A program made the position numbers and the translations under genes. A stretch of 64,000 bases of DNA from positions 62,001-126,000 of the forward strand of contig QHTE01000058.1 in assembly GCA_003220685.1 (NCBI GenBank). The letters are read 5' to 3'. The notes under the pieces were generated by a model. It was not told where the DNA came from, searched no databases, and saw only the letters and a list, made by a program, of their open reading frames with translations. Positions 9,488 to 18,089 of the stretch are shown one piece after another. The DNA is from Candidatus Rokuibacteriota bacterium. GTDB lineage: Bacteria; Methylomirabilota; Methylomirabilia; Rokubacteriales; CSP1-6. Position 1 is the first letter of the stretch, and each line of letters begins with the position of its first letter.

Positions 9488-10408
9488 CTACCCGAGCCGC
9501 TTCAGGTATTGCCCGACAAAGTCGAAGTCGACGAGCCGGCAGTAGGCGTCGCTGAGCTGCCGCGTGATCGGCCCTGGGATCGCGGAGCCGACGCGGACGT
9601 CGTTCACACTCTGCACGGGACAGATACAGAGGCTGGTCGACGTGAGAAACGCCTCGTCAGCATTGTAGGCGTCGTAGAGGTCGAGGTCCTTCTCCACAAC
9701 CGGAACACCGAGTCCTCGTGCGAGCTCGATCACCGTTTCGCGGCTGATGCCGGCGAGCACGTGTTGCTCACGGGGCGTGCACACCGTTCCGCCGCGTATC
9801 AGGAAGATGTTGCTGCCCATGCCCTCGGCCAGATTGCCGTGCGTGTCGAGCAGTACCGCCCACGCTTCGGGGTCGCGGGCCTTCACCTCGAGATTCGCCG
9901 CGATCACGTTCAGATAGTTGTGCGTCTTCACGCGCGGGGACAGTGCTTCCGGCGGAGCGCGACGGATCGAGGGCGTCAGCACGCGAATTCCGTCGCGATA
10001 GAGCGCCGCCCGCTCGCCGAGCGGGAGCGGCACGCATTCCACGATGACGGTCGGTCCCTCGTGGCCGAAGATCTTCTGGTCGGACGGATCGAGGCCGCGC
10101 GAGACACGCTGCGTGACCCAGTAATCGTCGTCCGGCTCGAGGAGCGGAAGGTTGCGCCGCAGCACCTCCTCGGTGACGTCGGCCATCGTCGCCGGCGCAA
10201 GGCCGGGATCGATGCGAAGATAGCGGAGCGACCGGTAGAGCCGGTCGATGTGCTCTCGCACCTTGAAAATTCGATGGCCAAACGTGCGAGTGGTGTCGAA
10301 CACGGCGTCGCCGTACTTGAAGCCACGGTCCCGGAACGGGACGCGGACTTCCGGCTCGGGCAGGAAGCGTCCGTTGAAGTACGCGATGCGTGCGCGCGCC
10401 GTCGTCAT
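9488..10408 (-). CDS. Class IV aminotransferase (branched-chain / D-amino-acid transaminase family)
   Basis: Fold-type IV PLP aminotransferase, 306 residues, the usual size. Motifs in order are YGDAVFDTTRTF near the start, the Arg-rich HIDRLYRSLRYLRI, the PLP lysine in SPRVKTHNYLNVIAANLE, and EGMGSNIFLIR plus GISRETVIELA, which bind the cofactor phosphate. Substrate choice (branched-chain L-, D- or omega-amino acids) cannot be read reliably. A good GAGGAGGTCC ribosome site precedes the ATG. It follows the VOC gene by 20 bases and precedes the solute-binding protein, in a probable amino-acid uptake and conversion operon. Confidence 0.88.
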   Translation of the reverse strand: MTTARARIAYFNGRFLPEPEVRVPFRDRGFKYGDAVFDTTRTFGHRIFKVREHIDRLYRSLRYLRIDPGLAPATMADVTEEVLRRNLPLLEPDDDYWVTQRVSRGLDPSDQKIFGHEGPTVIVECVPLPLGERAALYRDGIRVLTPSIRRAPPEALSPRVKTHNYLNVIAANLEVKARDPEAWAVLLDTHGNLAEGMGSNIFLIRGGTVCTPREQHVLAGISRETVIELARGLGVPVVEKDLDLYDAYNADEAFLTSTSLCICPVQSVNDVRVGSAIPGPITRQLSDAYCRLVDFDFVGQYLKRLG

Positions 10409-10428
10409 GGCGTGGACCTCCTCGACAC

Positions 10429-10806
10429 CTACGCCGGGTCGGTGGAGAGCTCGATACGGTTGCCAGAAGGATCGTAGCAGTATACGGAATAGCCCGGCCC
10501 ACTGCCGTGCATGCGGACGTTCTCGACCTTGACGCCTTTGGCTTCGAGCTCCTGGACCATGACGTTGGGATCCCGCGGGCCCTCGAAGTCGAAGGTATGG
10601 TGGGGCACACCCGGCCGGGGACCCCCTTTGGCGTCGAACACGCCCAGGCCCGTCCGACCGATCTTGAGCCGCACCACGTCGGCACCGGCCACCTGGTGAC
10701 GTGTCGTCTCCTCCGCGCCCAGCGCGTCCCGGTAGAAGCGGACGACCGACTCGAACGATTCAGCATTCATGTTCCACGACCGGAGACCGCTCACCTTGTA
10801 CGGCAT
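10429..10806 (-). CDS. VOC family protein (glyoxalase/dioxygenase fold)
   Basis: A 125-residue single-module vicinal-oxygen-chelate protein. It opens with the beta strand SWNMNAESFESVVRFYRDAL and closes with GYSVYCYDPSGNRIELSTDP, where the terminal Glu is the usual metal ligand of the second half. The ATG at 10806 was chosen over longer upstream readings because AAGGAGG sits 6-8 bases before it and the family begins here. It is the first gene of the four-gene minus-strand operon and is divergent from the LivK-like gene. Ligand or reaction is unknown. Confidence 0.85.
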   Translation of the reverse strand: MPYKVSGLRSWNMNAESFESVVRFYRDALGAEETTRHQVAGADVVRLKIGRTGLGVFDAKGGPRPGVPHHTFDFEGPRDPNVMVQELEAKGVKVENVRMHGSGPGYSVYCYDPSGNRIELSTDPA

Positions 10807-10927
10807 GGGTTCGCCTCCTTCTTGTCCCTTCCCCGTCCTGAACGCGAGCATCTCACGTATGCTCCAGCCAGCTCGTGGCGGACCGATCGCCGCACGAGCA
10901 GGCGCTGCGAGCCCAAGAGGTACTGAC

Positions 10928-12013
10928 GTGCGCACATGGCACACACACGAGCCCGTCGTCGCCGGAGTCTCGGTATCGGTGAGCGGCCCGTTGCGTCGCC
11001 AGGGACAGGACGCCTACGACGGCATCCGGCTCTGGGTGGACCACGTCGTGTCCGCGGGCGGCCGACTCCGCCTCGTGGCCCTCGATGACGTCAGCAGCGC
11101 GTCGCGCGCGCGGGCGAACGTGACGCGATTGCTGACCGAGGAGCGCGTGGATCTCCTCCTCGGACCGTATGGGAGCGGCTCGACGCTCGCCGTCGCGCAC
11201 CTCGCCGCGGCGCACGGGAAGATCCTCTGGAACCACGGCGGCGCGTCCGACGCGGTCATCGCGGTCGGCTCCGCGGGTGTCGTCAGCGTGCTGAGCCCGG
11301 CCAGCGACTATCTTCGAGACCTGCCGAGACTCGCCCGCCATCGGACAGGTGCGCAGCGGGTCGTGATCCTCTACGCCGAGCGAGGCACGTTCGCTTCCAG
11401 CGTCCGGCGCGGTGTCGAGGAAGGAGCCCGCACGGCCGGCTTCGATCGTGTGCGCGCCGTCGCCTTCGACACCCCGATTCACGACGCGAAGGCGTTCCTG
11501 GACGCCGCGCTTGCCGACAGTCCCGACCTCCTCGTGGTCGCCGGGCGCTTCGAGGACGACGCCGCCATCATTCGGGAGCGACGGATGCTGGAAACGGTCG
11601 GGACCGTCGCGTGTGTCGCGGCCGGGGCCGAGGCGTTCCACCGGGAGCTCGGCGTGCTGGCCGAAGGCGTCATCGGACCGAGCCAGTGGGAGCCTCATCT
11701 GTACGAGCGACCTTCGATAGGGCCGCCCTCGGCCTGGTTCGGCTCTGAGTTCCAGCGAGTGTTCCAGCGCGATCCCGGCTACGTCGCCGCGCAGGCATAC
11801 GCGATGGGTCTCATCGTCGGCGAATGCATGCGGCGCGCGGATAGTCTCGAGGACCGAGCGCTACTGGCCGCCGCTCGCGAGCTCGACACCACAACGCTCT
11901 ACGGTGGATTCCGGCTCGACCCAGGCACCCTGCGCCAGGTCGGCCACAAAATCCTCCTCGTCGAGTGGCGAGACGGCCGGAAGCATCCACTGCCGCCGAC
12001 CGGCATCGCGTGA
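10928..12013 (+). CDS. LivK-fold (Peripla_BP_6) protein without signal peptide
   Basis: Type I periplasmic-binding fold of the branched-chain amino-acid receptor family, 361 residues from a GTG that has AAGAGG seven bases upstream. Motifs are VVAGVSVSVSGPLRRQGQDA (family: G..pLTG.....G), LLTEERVDLLLGPYGSGSTL and NHGGASDAV. An earlier ATG at 10859 would add about 23 residues but still no convincing export signal, so the protein is probably cytoplasmic. It might therefore be a ligand sensor in the AmiC manner rather than a transporter subunit; that is inference. No permease genes adjoin it. Confidence 0.75.
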   Translation: MRTWHTHEPVVAGVSVSVSGPLRRQGQDAYDGIRLWVDHVVSAGGRLRLVALDDVSSASRARANVTRLLTEERVDLLLGPYGSGSTLAVAHLAAAHGKILWNHGGASDAVIAVGSAGVVSVLSPASDYLRDLPRLARHRTGAQRVVILYAERGTFASSVRRGVEEGARTAGFDRVRAVAFDTPIHDAKAFLDAALADSPDLLVVAGRFEDDAAIIRERRMLETVGTVACVAAGAEAFHRELGVLAEGVIGPSQWEPHLYERPSIGPPSAWFGSEFQRVFQRDPGYVAAQAYAMGLIVGECMRRADSLEDRALLAAARELDTTTLYGGFRLDPGTLRQVGHKILLVEWRDGRKHPLPPTGIA

Positions 12014-12034
12014 GCGTGAGCCGCCTCGCTCACT

Positions 12035-12071
12035 CCGGCCACCCGCCTGGAAGGCCAAGGCGGGTGGCCGG
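12035..12071. terminator. Strong bidirectional hairpin between convergent genes
   Basis: CCGGCCACCCGCC (12035-12047) and its exact reverse complement (12059-12071) form a 13-base-pair stem with an 11-base loop, between the stop codons of two converging genes. Flanking TGAGCC and GGCTCA extend partial pairing. There is no T tract, so it is not a classical intrinsic terminator, but position and strength fit a shared transcription end. Confidence 0.65.
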
Positions 12072-12093
12072 AACGAACGGCGAGGCTCATCCT

Positions 12094-13194
12094 CTAGAGA
12101 TTCGCCTGGAAATCGACGTAGTCGCGGACCTTGCGATATATCTGCAAGCGATTCCGCTGGCTGTCGGCGACGATGATGCGATCGGTTTCCGGATCGAAAT
12201 CCACCGCCGTCGGGAAGCAGAAGCGATATTCAGGCTCCAGACTGCGCACCCGACGACGAGCTTTCATCATGTCGGGGTTGGCGTCGATGCTCATCTGGCC
12301 CCACTTGGACATCACCTGGGCATCGCCGATGAGATTGGCGATGGGGCTGCCCTCGGCGTCGAAGACGCAGATCCGATGATTCCCCCAGTCGGCCACGTAG
12401 ATATCGCCGTCGGGATCCACGGCGACGTCGGTGGGATGATTGAGCAAGCCGGCCTTGGGATAGCCAGGCGTACCCGAAGGCGAGATGTACGGACCCATGT
12501 AGGAGACGGCGTAGGCGTCCGACGCGGCGGGGACCGCCCCGTATTCGCCGATCTTCATCATGAACTTGCCCTGAGGGGACAGCTTCTGGATGCGATGATT
12601 CTTCCAGTCCGCGACGTAGATGTTGCCCGCCTGATCGAGAGTGATCCCCCAGGGCTGGTTGAACTCTCCGTCCCCGCTCCCGGCCTTACCGCACTTCGCC
12701 ACGAACTTCCCCTCGCCCGTGAATACTTGAAGTCGATTGTTCCCGCTGTCGACGACGAGGACGTTGCCGTTCTTCTCGCACACCAGGCCCGCGGGTCGCA
12801 GGAGCTCACCGTCGCCGCTGCCCGGCTTGCCCCACTTCCGTTGAAACTTGCCTTTGCTGTCGAACACGGAAATGGTGTTGTTCCACTCATCCGAGACGTA
12901 GACATGGTCCTGCCCATCGACGGCGACGCCGAACGGCCAGGTCGAACGGGCGTCACCTTCGCCCCACTGGAAGAACTCGGCGAGCAGCTCCTCTTCGCCG
13001 GGACCGCCGATCTTCACCTCGTTGACACGCATCCCGAAGTTGTTCTCGTTGCCGCGGTTGGCGACGTAGGCGACGCCGCCCTTCGCGAGGCACATCGTCT
13101 GGGGATAGTTGAACCCCGTGCCCGACTGCGCGCCACGCCCCACGGCGTGACTCCACTCGTAGACCCTTCCGCGCGCGACCGTTGTAAGCGGCAT
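12094..13194 (-). CDS. NHL-repeat beta-propeller protein
   Basis: A 366-residue six-bladed propeller built of NHL repeats: successive phrases of the type WPFGVAVDGQDHVYVSDEWN, PAGLVCEKNGNVLVVDSGNN, PWGITLDQAGNIYVADWKN and PTDVAVDPDGDIYVADWGN each end in an N/H-R-I/L-Q-x-F turn. No signal peptide or membrane anchor is visible. It is the last gene of Fur-DUF1800-DUF1501-NHL on the minus strand, 18 bases after DUF1501. Such propellers bind proteins or polysaccharide; a scaffold for the DUF1501/DUF1800 pair is plausible but unproven. Confidence 0.85.
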   Translation of the reverse strand: MPLTTVARGRVYEWSHAVGRGAQSGTGFNYPQTMCLAKGGVAYVANRGNENNFGMRVNEVKIGGPGEEELLAEFFQWGEGDARSTWPFGVAVDGQDHVYVSDEWNNTISVFDSKGKFQRKWGKPGSGDGELLRPAGLVCEKNGNVLVVDSGNNRLQVFTGEGKFVAKCGKAGSGDGEFNQPWGITLDQAGNIYVADWKNHRIQKLSPQGKFMMKIGEYGAVPAASDAYAVSYMGPYISPSGTPGYPKAGLLNHPTDVAVDPDGDIYVADWGNHRICVFDAEGSPIANLIGDAQVMSKWGQMSIDANPDMMKARRRVRSLEPEYRFCFPTAVDFDPETDRIIVADSQRNRLQIYRKVRDYVDFQANL

Positions 13195-13212
13195 GGTTTG
13201 TCCCTATCTCCC

Positions 13213-14343
13213 CTAGTTCAGGAAGGCCAGTTGCTCGAACCTGCCACCGGTGATCGGTCTGGACTCCAACTTCAGCCACTTCTCGAGAATCGTCGAGTAG
13301 ATGCTGCGGAAGTCGGTACTCGGGTTCAGGTCGCCTTGAACCAGCTTTTCTGCCTTGAGGGAGGGGTACTCGCCGTAGTGACCGCCTTTGACCTTCTCGC
13401 CGAGGATGAAGGCCGGCCCCGCTGCGCCGTGGTCCGTCCCCGAGCCGTTGTCGTGGACGCGTCGGCCGAACTCCGAGAACAGCAGGATGATGACGTTGTC
13501 GGCGTGATCGTGCTCGCGGAGGTCCGCAATGAAGGCCTGGAGACCCTCGGTCACGTCTTTCCACAGGCCTCCGTGACCCGGGTTCTGGCCGGCATGAGTG
13601 TCGAAGCTTCCGTGATCGCAGTAGAAGATCCGGCTGCCCAGATCGGCGAAGTGGACCTGGGCGATCCCGCGAAGCTTGCGGGCGATCGAGGTATCGGGAT
13701 ATTTGACGGTGGACGCGTAATTCTGCGGCGCCACCTTCAGGATATCGGCGCCCTTCAACGAATCCAGGCCGGTGGTGCCGAGGTACTCCATCACCCCGCT
13801 CCCGGCAACGGGGGCGTACATCTTCGCGAAGCGATCGAGCACTTGCAGGCGCTGCTCCCGTTCCTGAATGTTGGGCAGGAACCCGTACTTCTCCAGCGGG
13901 CCGGACACGCACGCCACGGGAACTCCCGGCGCCACCAGCGCCCGGAACAGGCACTGCCCGAAGCTCACGACCGTGACCACGTTCTCCTTTTTGGGATCGT
14001 ATTCGCGCGCCACCTGGCCCAGCCAGCCCTGGGTCCCCACCTTCTCGGGCTCGCAGGTGTGCCAGATGTCCATCGAACGGAAGTGGGAGCGTGGCGAGTT
14101 GGCGTAGCCCACGCCGTGGACGATGGCCAGCTTGCCCTCGTCCCAGACCTTCTTCAGCGGGGCCATCGCCGGATGGAAGCCGTAGTTCTTGTCGAAGCGC
14201 AGGACCTGATCGTCGGGGATCCCGACCGCCGGCCGGTTGTCGCGGTACAGCGGATCATTGAACGGGATCACCGTGTTGAGGTAGTCGTTGCCGCCCGAGA
14301 GCTGCAACGTGACGAGTACGGGATCTTTCTGTGTTGCGGGCAT
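13213..14343 (-). CDS. DUF1501 family protein (sulfatase-like fold)
   Basis: A 376-residue member of the DUF1501 family, distantly related to alkaline-phosphatase-type enzymes. It has the family N-terminus VTLQLSGGNDYLNTVIPF, GFHPAMAPLKKVWDEGKLA, the central CDHGSFDTHAGQ and the C-terminal SEFGRRVHDNGSGTDHGAAG, whose Asp/His residues correspond to the metal-site region. Most DUF1501 proteins have a Tat signal; none is seen here, so the protein may be cytosolic or ride with a partner. DUF1501 and DUF1800 genes are typically adjacent, as here. The biochemical role of the pair is not established. Confidence 0.88.
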   Translation of the reverse strand: MPATQKDPVLVTLQLSGGNDYLNTVIPFNDPLYRDNRPAVGIPDDQVLRFDKNYGFHPAMAPLKKVWDEGKLAIVHGVGYANSPRSHFRSMDIWHTCEPEKVGTQGWLGQVAREYDPKKENVVTVVSFGQCLFRALVAPGVPVACVSGPLEKYGFLPNIQEREQRLQVLDRFAKMYAPVAGSGVMEYLGTTGLDSLKGADILKVAPQNYASTVKYPDTSIARKLRGIAQVHFADLGSRIFYCDHGSFDTHAGQNPGHGGLWKDVTEGLQAFIADLREHDHADNVIILLFSEFGRRVHDNGSGTDHGAAGPAFILGEKVKGGHYGEYPSLKAEKLVQGDLNPSTDFRSIYSTILEKWLKLESRPITGGRFEQLAFLN

Positions 14344-14377
14344 GCCTAATCCTCCTCACCCGATGAGGCTCATGACG

Positions 14378-15723
14378 TTAGGCGAACTGGTACTCTCTGG
14401 TCGCCACAATCAGTTGCAGCATCTCGCCAACCCGCTTGTCGGCCGTCTTGGCGCTCGTCTCGCTGGCCCAGCCCGTCTGGCCCCACTCCTTGGCTTGTGC
14501 GACGAGCTCCTTGCGCGTCTCGGGGCTCACCTGCACCGGGCCCAGCAGGTCCAGACATCCGTCGACCAGCTGCTCGGGGCTGAGCGAGCCCTTGGTCTTC
14601 AGTCGATCGATGATGGCGCGGACGCCGGGCAGTGACGGATCACCGACCAGTCCCGCCACGAAGTTGATGCGGGCCATCAGCGAGCCGCTGTTGATCCACT
14701 CCGGCCCCGTGTGCCATCCCTCGACGCTCGGCGGATTGAGCAGGTCCTGCCCCATGTAGGCGGGCTGCATCGACAGATCGCCGTACCCGGGTCGCGGCAG
14801 CTCATACCCACCCACTAGACGCAAGCTGCCCACCACCACCTCGGCGGGCGATTTCAAGTGCTGGAAGCGGGCGTTCTTGAAGAAGCTCGAGTTGAACAGC
14901 ACCCGGAGAACGGAGCGAATGTCGAAGCGCGACTGCCGGAAGGCCGCGGTCAGCGTGTCGATCGCCTTTTGCTCTCGAGGCGGCTCGATCGACCAGGCGG
15001 GCACCTGAGGCTCGTCGGCGACGAAGAAGTTGTACAGGTGTCGGCACACGAAGCGCGCACAGGCCGGTTGTTCCACGACGATGTCGATGATGTCTTCGCC
15101 GTTGAAGCGGCCGCGGTGGCCGAGAAACTCCTTCTCGCCATCGTCGTGATCTTCGGGCCGGTACTGGAACTTCCACGGGAACCGCCCGTAGGGCAGCCGC
15201 GGAATCTTGGTCTCGAAGGTCCAGCGAACAGCTCGAGCAGCTCCCGACCCCAGTTCTCGTTGACGGCCGTCCCGTGGTTCTGGTTGTTGTCGAGCCAGAA
15301 GATCATCGTGGGGTTTCGGGCGATCGTCACGAGCAGGTCCCGGTAGTTGCCCATGCCGTGCCGGCGGAAGAGGCCGATCTGCTCCAGCAGCTGGTCGTAG
15401 TTGTCGACCTTCGAGTTGCCGGTGGCGAACACGTGGTGCCAGAAGAGCGCCATTTTCTCTTCCAGCGGCCGCTTGGTGTTCACCAGGTGATACATGAAAT
15501 TCACATTTCCCATCGGGGGCTGCCCGCCCGGCAGCAATGAGGCCGGCTGATAGCGGAGCAGGGTGTACATGTCGACCGCCGGCTGGGTCTCGGGGTGGAG
15601 CAACTCCTCGACGGTCGCTTCGTACCCCTTGGCCACGCGCGCTTCGAGCTCGTCGCGGCCTGCGCCGAAGCTCGCACGGCGCATCAGGTGAGCCATCAAC
15701 TCGATGTCCTCTTGGTATGCCAT
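14378..15723 (-). pseudogene. DUF1800 family gene with an internal deletion and frameshift
   Basis: The partner of DUF1501. The N-terminal part reads from ATG 15723 (MAYQEDIELMAHLMRRASFG, with AAAGGAG before it) through VNENWGRELLELF in one frame. The C-terminal part reads WTFETKIPRLPYG to the stop at 14378 in another. The break is at about 15221-15226. In intact DUF1800 proteins the motif GRELLELF is followed by about 20 conserved residues (GxYTExDVxEaARAFTGW type) before this WTF; those residues are missing, so roughly 61 bases have been lost, not merely one. Either the gene is dead or the assembly has dropped bases; both flanks are otherwise undamaged. Confidence 0.85.
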
Positions 15724-15780
15724 AGGGCGACTCCTTTAGTTGTGAAGCTCCCGCACTGCTGTCGTCGACATCGGCTCTTG

Positions 15781-16218
15781 CTAGGCCTTTCGTGCCGCCG
15801 GGCGTTGGGGCTTGGAAGTCCGACGTCGCGCGACACAGGCCTGACATGTCCCGTGGACCGTCAGGTTGTGCGTCGTGACGACGTAGCCCTGCTTCGCGAG
15901 CGGACTCAGGTCGATCCGTCGAGCTTGCCGCAGGAACAGGTCGACCACTCGACCGCATCTCACGCAGACGAAATGGTCGTGCTGGCTGGTCTCGGGATCG
16001 AATCGAGCCCCCTGCTCGTCCAGGAGGAGCGTACGGATCTTGCCCTCCTCGACGAGGTTGTGAAGGTTGCGGTACACCGTGGCGAGGCTGATCCGACGCA
16101 GCTTCTTGTGCACCCGCCGGTAGATCTCGTGGGCGAACGGATGGGTGTGATCGCCCTGGAGAGCTTTAAACACCTCCTCCAGCTGACGCGTCGTACGTTT
16201 GCGGGCGGCCCGCCGCAT
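15781..16218 (-). CDS. Fur family metalloregulator
   Basis: A 145-residue ferric-uptake-regulator-type repressor. An N-terminal winged helix contains HPFAHEIYRRVHK and the recognition segment ISLATVYRNLHNLVEEGKI. The dimer/metal domain has HDHFVCVRCGRVVDL and a second pair CQAC, the structural Zn(Cys4) site; the HxHF sequence is the regulatory metal site. A basic C-terminal tail follows. It lies 57 bases upstream of the DUF1800 gene in the same direction, so it may control that operon. Whether it senses iron, zinc or peroxide cannot be decided from these motifs. Confidence 0.92.
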   Translation of the reverse strand: MRRAARKRTTRQLEEVFKALQGDHTHPFAHEIYRRVHKKLRRISLATVYRNLHNLVEEGKIRTLLLDEQGARFDPETSQHDHFVCVRCGRVVDLFLRQARRIDLSPLAKQGYVVTTHNLTVHGTCQACVARRRTSKPQRPAARKA

Positions 16219-16296
16219 CGCCTACCTCGAATTCTGGCTGTCGGAACGATCGGGGTCGAACGTTAATGCAAGCGGTTATCAAATCGGCGGTGCTCT

Positions 16297-16320
16297 GTCA
16301 AGGGGTAGCTTCCCCTTGAC
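16297..16320. repeat. Perfect 9-bp inverted repeat upstream of the dehydrogenase remnant
   Basis: GTCAAGGGG (16297-16305) and CCCCTTGAC (16312-16320) form a perfect stem with a 6-base loop between the Fur gene and the truncated dehydrogenase. It could be a transcription end, an operator, or a hairpin that promoted the deletion whose edge lies just beyond it. Confidence 0.5.
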
Positions 16321-16326
16321 TCCCCC

Positions 16327-16791
16327 ATGCTCGGCCGCGGCTTCTCATACACCGAGCGCAACGGCACAATCGTCGCCATGGTGGCCGAAGTCGAGGTGGA
16401 CCGTCGCAGCGGACGCGTGTGGGCCAAGCGCTTCACGGTGGCCCACGACTGCGGGCTGATCATCAACCCGCGGGGGCTCGAGCTGACCATCGAAGGCAAC
16501 GTCGTGATGGCGCTGTCACGCACGCTGTTCGAGGAAGTGAAGTTCGATCGGGACCAGGTGCTGAGTGTGGACTGGACGAGCTATCCGATCTTGGAAGTCC
16601 AGGACGCGCCGGAGCGGATCGACATCGTGCTCATCAATCGGCCCGATCTGCCCGCCACCGGCGCCGGCGAGCCGTCCACGCGCACGGTGCCGGCCGCGAT
16701 CGCCAACGCGCTCTTCGACGCGACCGGCGCGCGCATCCGCCGCGTACCGATCACGCCGGAGCGGGTAAGAACCGCGCTCGCGCGCGGGTGA
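16327..16791 (+). pseudogene. C-terminal remnant of a xanthine-dehydrogenase-family molybdopterin subunit
   Basis: Only the last 154 residues of a large molybdenum hydroxylase subunit, which is normally about 700-780 residues. The remnant contains GRGFSYTERNGTIVAMVAEV, FTVAHDCGLIINPRG, IEGNVVMALSRTLFEE and the near-terminal PATGAGEPSTRTVPAAIANA with the conserved catalytic-region Glu. All Mo-cofactor contacts from the N-terminal three quarters are absent, as are the FAD and iron-sulfur subunits. It begins right after the inverted repeat at 16297-16320. It cannot be an active enzyme and is best read as the leftover of a deletion. Confidence 0.85.
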
Positions 16792-16835
16792 TGGACGTCC
16801 CCCGGTAGGCCAGCGGGCGCGATCGGATTCGGCGC

Positions 16836-17498
16836 TCAGTGCCCGCCCGTCTCCAGGACGGAGAAGGCGGCCTGGCAGCACAGGACATCGTGGTCGGTCG
16901 CGCTCCCGCCCGCGACGCCGACGGCGCCGATGATCGTGATGCCGTCGAAGATCACGAGACCGCCCGCTGCGGGCAAGAGGCGCCCGCGATGCGCGACGAC
17001 GAGGCTCCTGAGCCAGGGCTGACGCGCTTGAGCCGCTAGATCGGCGGTGGCGAGGTGGAAGGCCGCCGCCGTGTAGGCCTTGCTGACGGCGAGCTCCGCG
17101 GTCCGCGGGGCGGCGCCGTCCATCCGCCCGACGGCGATGGGAACGCCGGCTTCGTCGACCACCGCGGCGGTCACGGCGATCCCTACACTCGCTGCGTACG
17201 CGTGTGCCCGCTGCACCATCTGCCAGGCCGTCTCGAAGGCGACCGGACCGACCACGGCTTTGTTCTGCCGGAAGAAGCTGGCGTTGATATCGATGGCCTC
17301 CGCGTGCTCGGCCGGGACGTCGACATCCTTGAAGATCGCGTCGACGGGGCAGACGATCTCGCACTGCTCGCAGTCGATACACACGTCGGGATCGATGTAG
17401 AACTGCGGGGCGCCAGGCCTGGTGTGGATGCATGCGACCGGGCAAACCTCGACGCAGGCTCCATCGTTGGTGCACAGGCGCGTGATGACGTAAGGCAC
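16836..17498 (-). CDS. Ferredoxin fused to a GlcG/HbpS-type domain
   Basis: A 220-residue two-domain protein. Residues 1-60 are a bacterial ferredoxin: cysteines at 9, 15, 19 and 23 and a second set CIDCEQCEIVCP at 40-50, as in 7Fe/8Fe ferredoxins. Residues about 82-220 are a GlcG/HbpS (DUF336) domain with AVTAAVVDEAGVPIAVGRMDG and SKAYTAAAF. HbpS-type domains bind haem or cobalamin-like cofactors. The gene follows a reductive-dehalogenase-like gene that lacks exactly a ferredoxin domain, so this ORF may supply the missing clusters in trans. The upstream ribosome site is poor. Confidence 0.85.
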   Translation of the reverse strand: MPYVITRLCTNDGACVEVCPVACIHTRPGAPQFYIDPDVCIDCEQCEIVCPVDAIFKDVDVPAEHAEAIDINASFFRQNKAVVGPVAFETAWQMVQRAHAYAASVGIAVTAAVVDEAGVPIAVGRMDGAAPRTAELAVSKAYTAAAFHLATADLAAQARQPWLRSLVVAHRGRLLPAAGGLVIFDGITIIGAVGVAGGSATDHDVLCCQAAFSVLETGGH

Positions 17499-17519
17499 GG
17501 CCGCCGGGGGACGCGCGCG

Positions 17520-18089
17520 CTACGCGGGGACGAGGGGCAGGTCGGTACGGATCACGTCCGCCACGTGGACCCGGGTGCCGTACTCCGCGGTCACCAGCTT
17601 CCCGGTACGATCGAGCGTGCCGAGCTTCGCCGCGAAGGCCAGGCGCGCAGCGTCGGCTGACACCGCCGCGCTCGCACGAAATCCCAGCTCGCGGATCCAC
17701 GCGCTCAGCACGAACGTGACGAACAACCCGTTCTGCACCGGCACCTGACCACCGATACCGGGTGCCTCGCGCGGGTCATCGTCGGCGCGCACGGCGCAGA
17801 CGACGGCGAAGGGATGGCCCGCATCGTCGTTGTCGAGCCTCGTGATACCCACGAGGTCGGCGCCAAGGTAACGCGCCATCTCCTTGACGTGGGTCGTGGT
17901 GACCTCCGGCGTGTGGAGATCGGCCCTGGTCGGGAAGACGTTGCCCTCCGGCGCCTTTCGGATCACGTCGAGCACCGAGTTCGCCCGATCTGCCGGAGGA
18001 GTGTTGATGAAGAAGTCCCAGTAGGGATCGTGGCGCCGCCGCTCGGCCCGTCGCCACGGGACCTTGAGCCAGCTGGATCGCAACGCCAC
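17520..18089 (-). CDS. Reductive-dehalogenase-like protein lacking the 4Fe-4S domain
   Basis: A 189-residue relative of the larger protein encoded just upstream. Shared landmarks are HVKEMARYLGADLVGITRLD, WIRELGFRASAAVSADAARLA and the terminal YGTRVHVADVIRTDLPLVPA. It stops precisely where the larger copy continues into its cysteine clusters (TDLPLVPD then FCKICRKC). It starts at a GTG that overlaps the stop codon of the larger gene by one base. It may form a complex with the next product, a free-standing ferredoxin-GlcG fusion. A cobalamin-dependent activity is possible by family but not shown. Confidence 0.75.
   Translation of the reverse strand: MALRSSWLKVPWRRAERRRHDPYWDFFINTPPADRANSVLDVIRKAPEGNVFPTRADLHTPEVTTTHVKEMARYLGADLVGITRLDNDDAGHPFAVVCAVRADDDPREAPGIGGQVPVQNGLFVTFVLSAWIRELGFRASAAVSADAARLAFAAKLGTLDRTGKLVTAEYGTRVHVADVIRTDLPLVPA

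Noticed and set aside
16219-16296. Fur box upstream of the fur gene
   Set aside because: AT-rich stretch around 16262-16284 has no 7-1-7 type palindrome.
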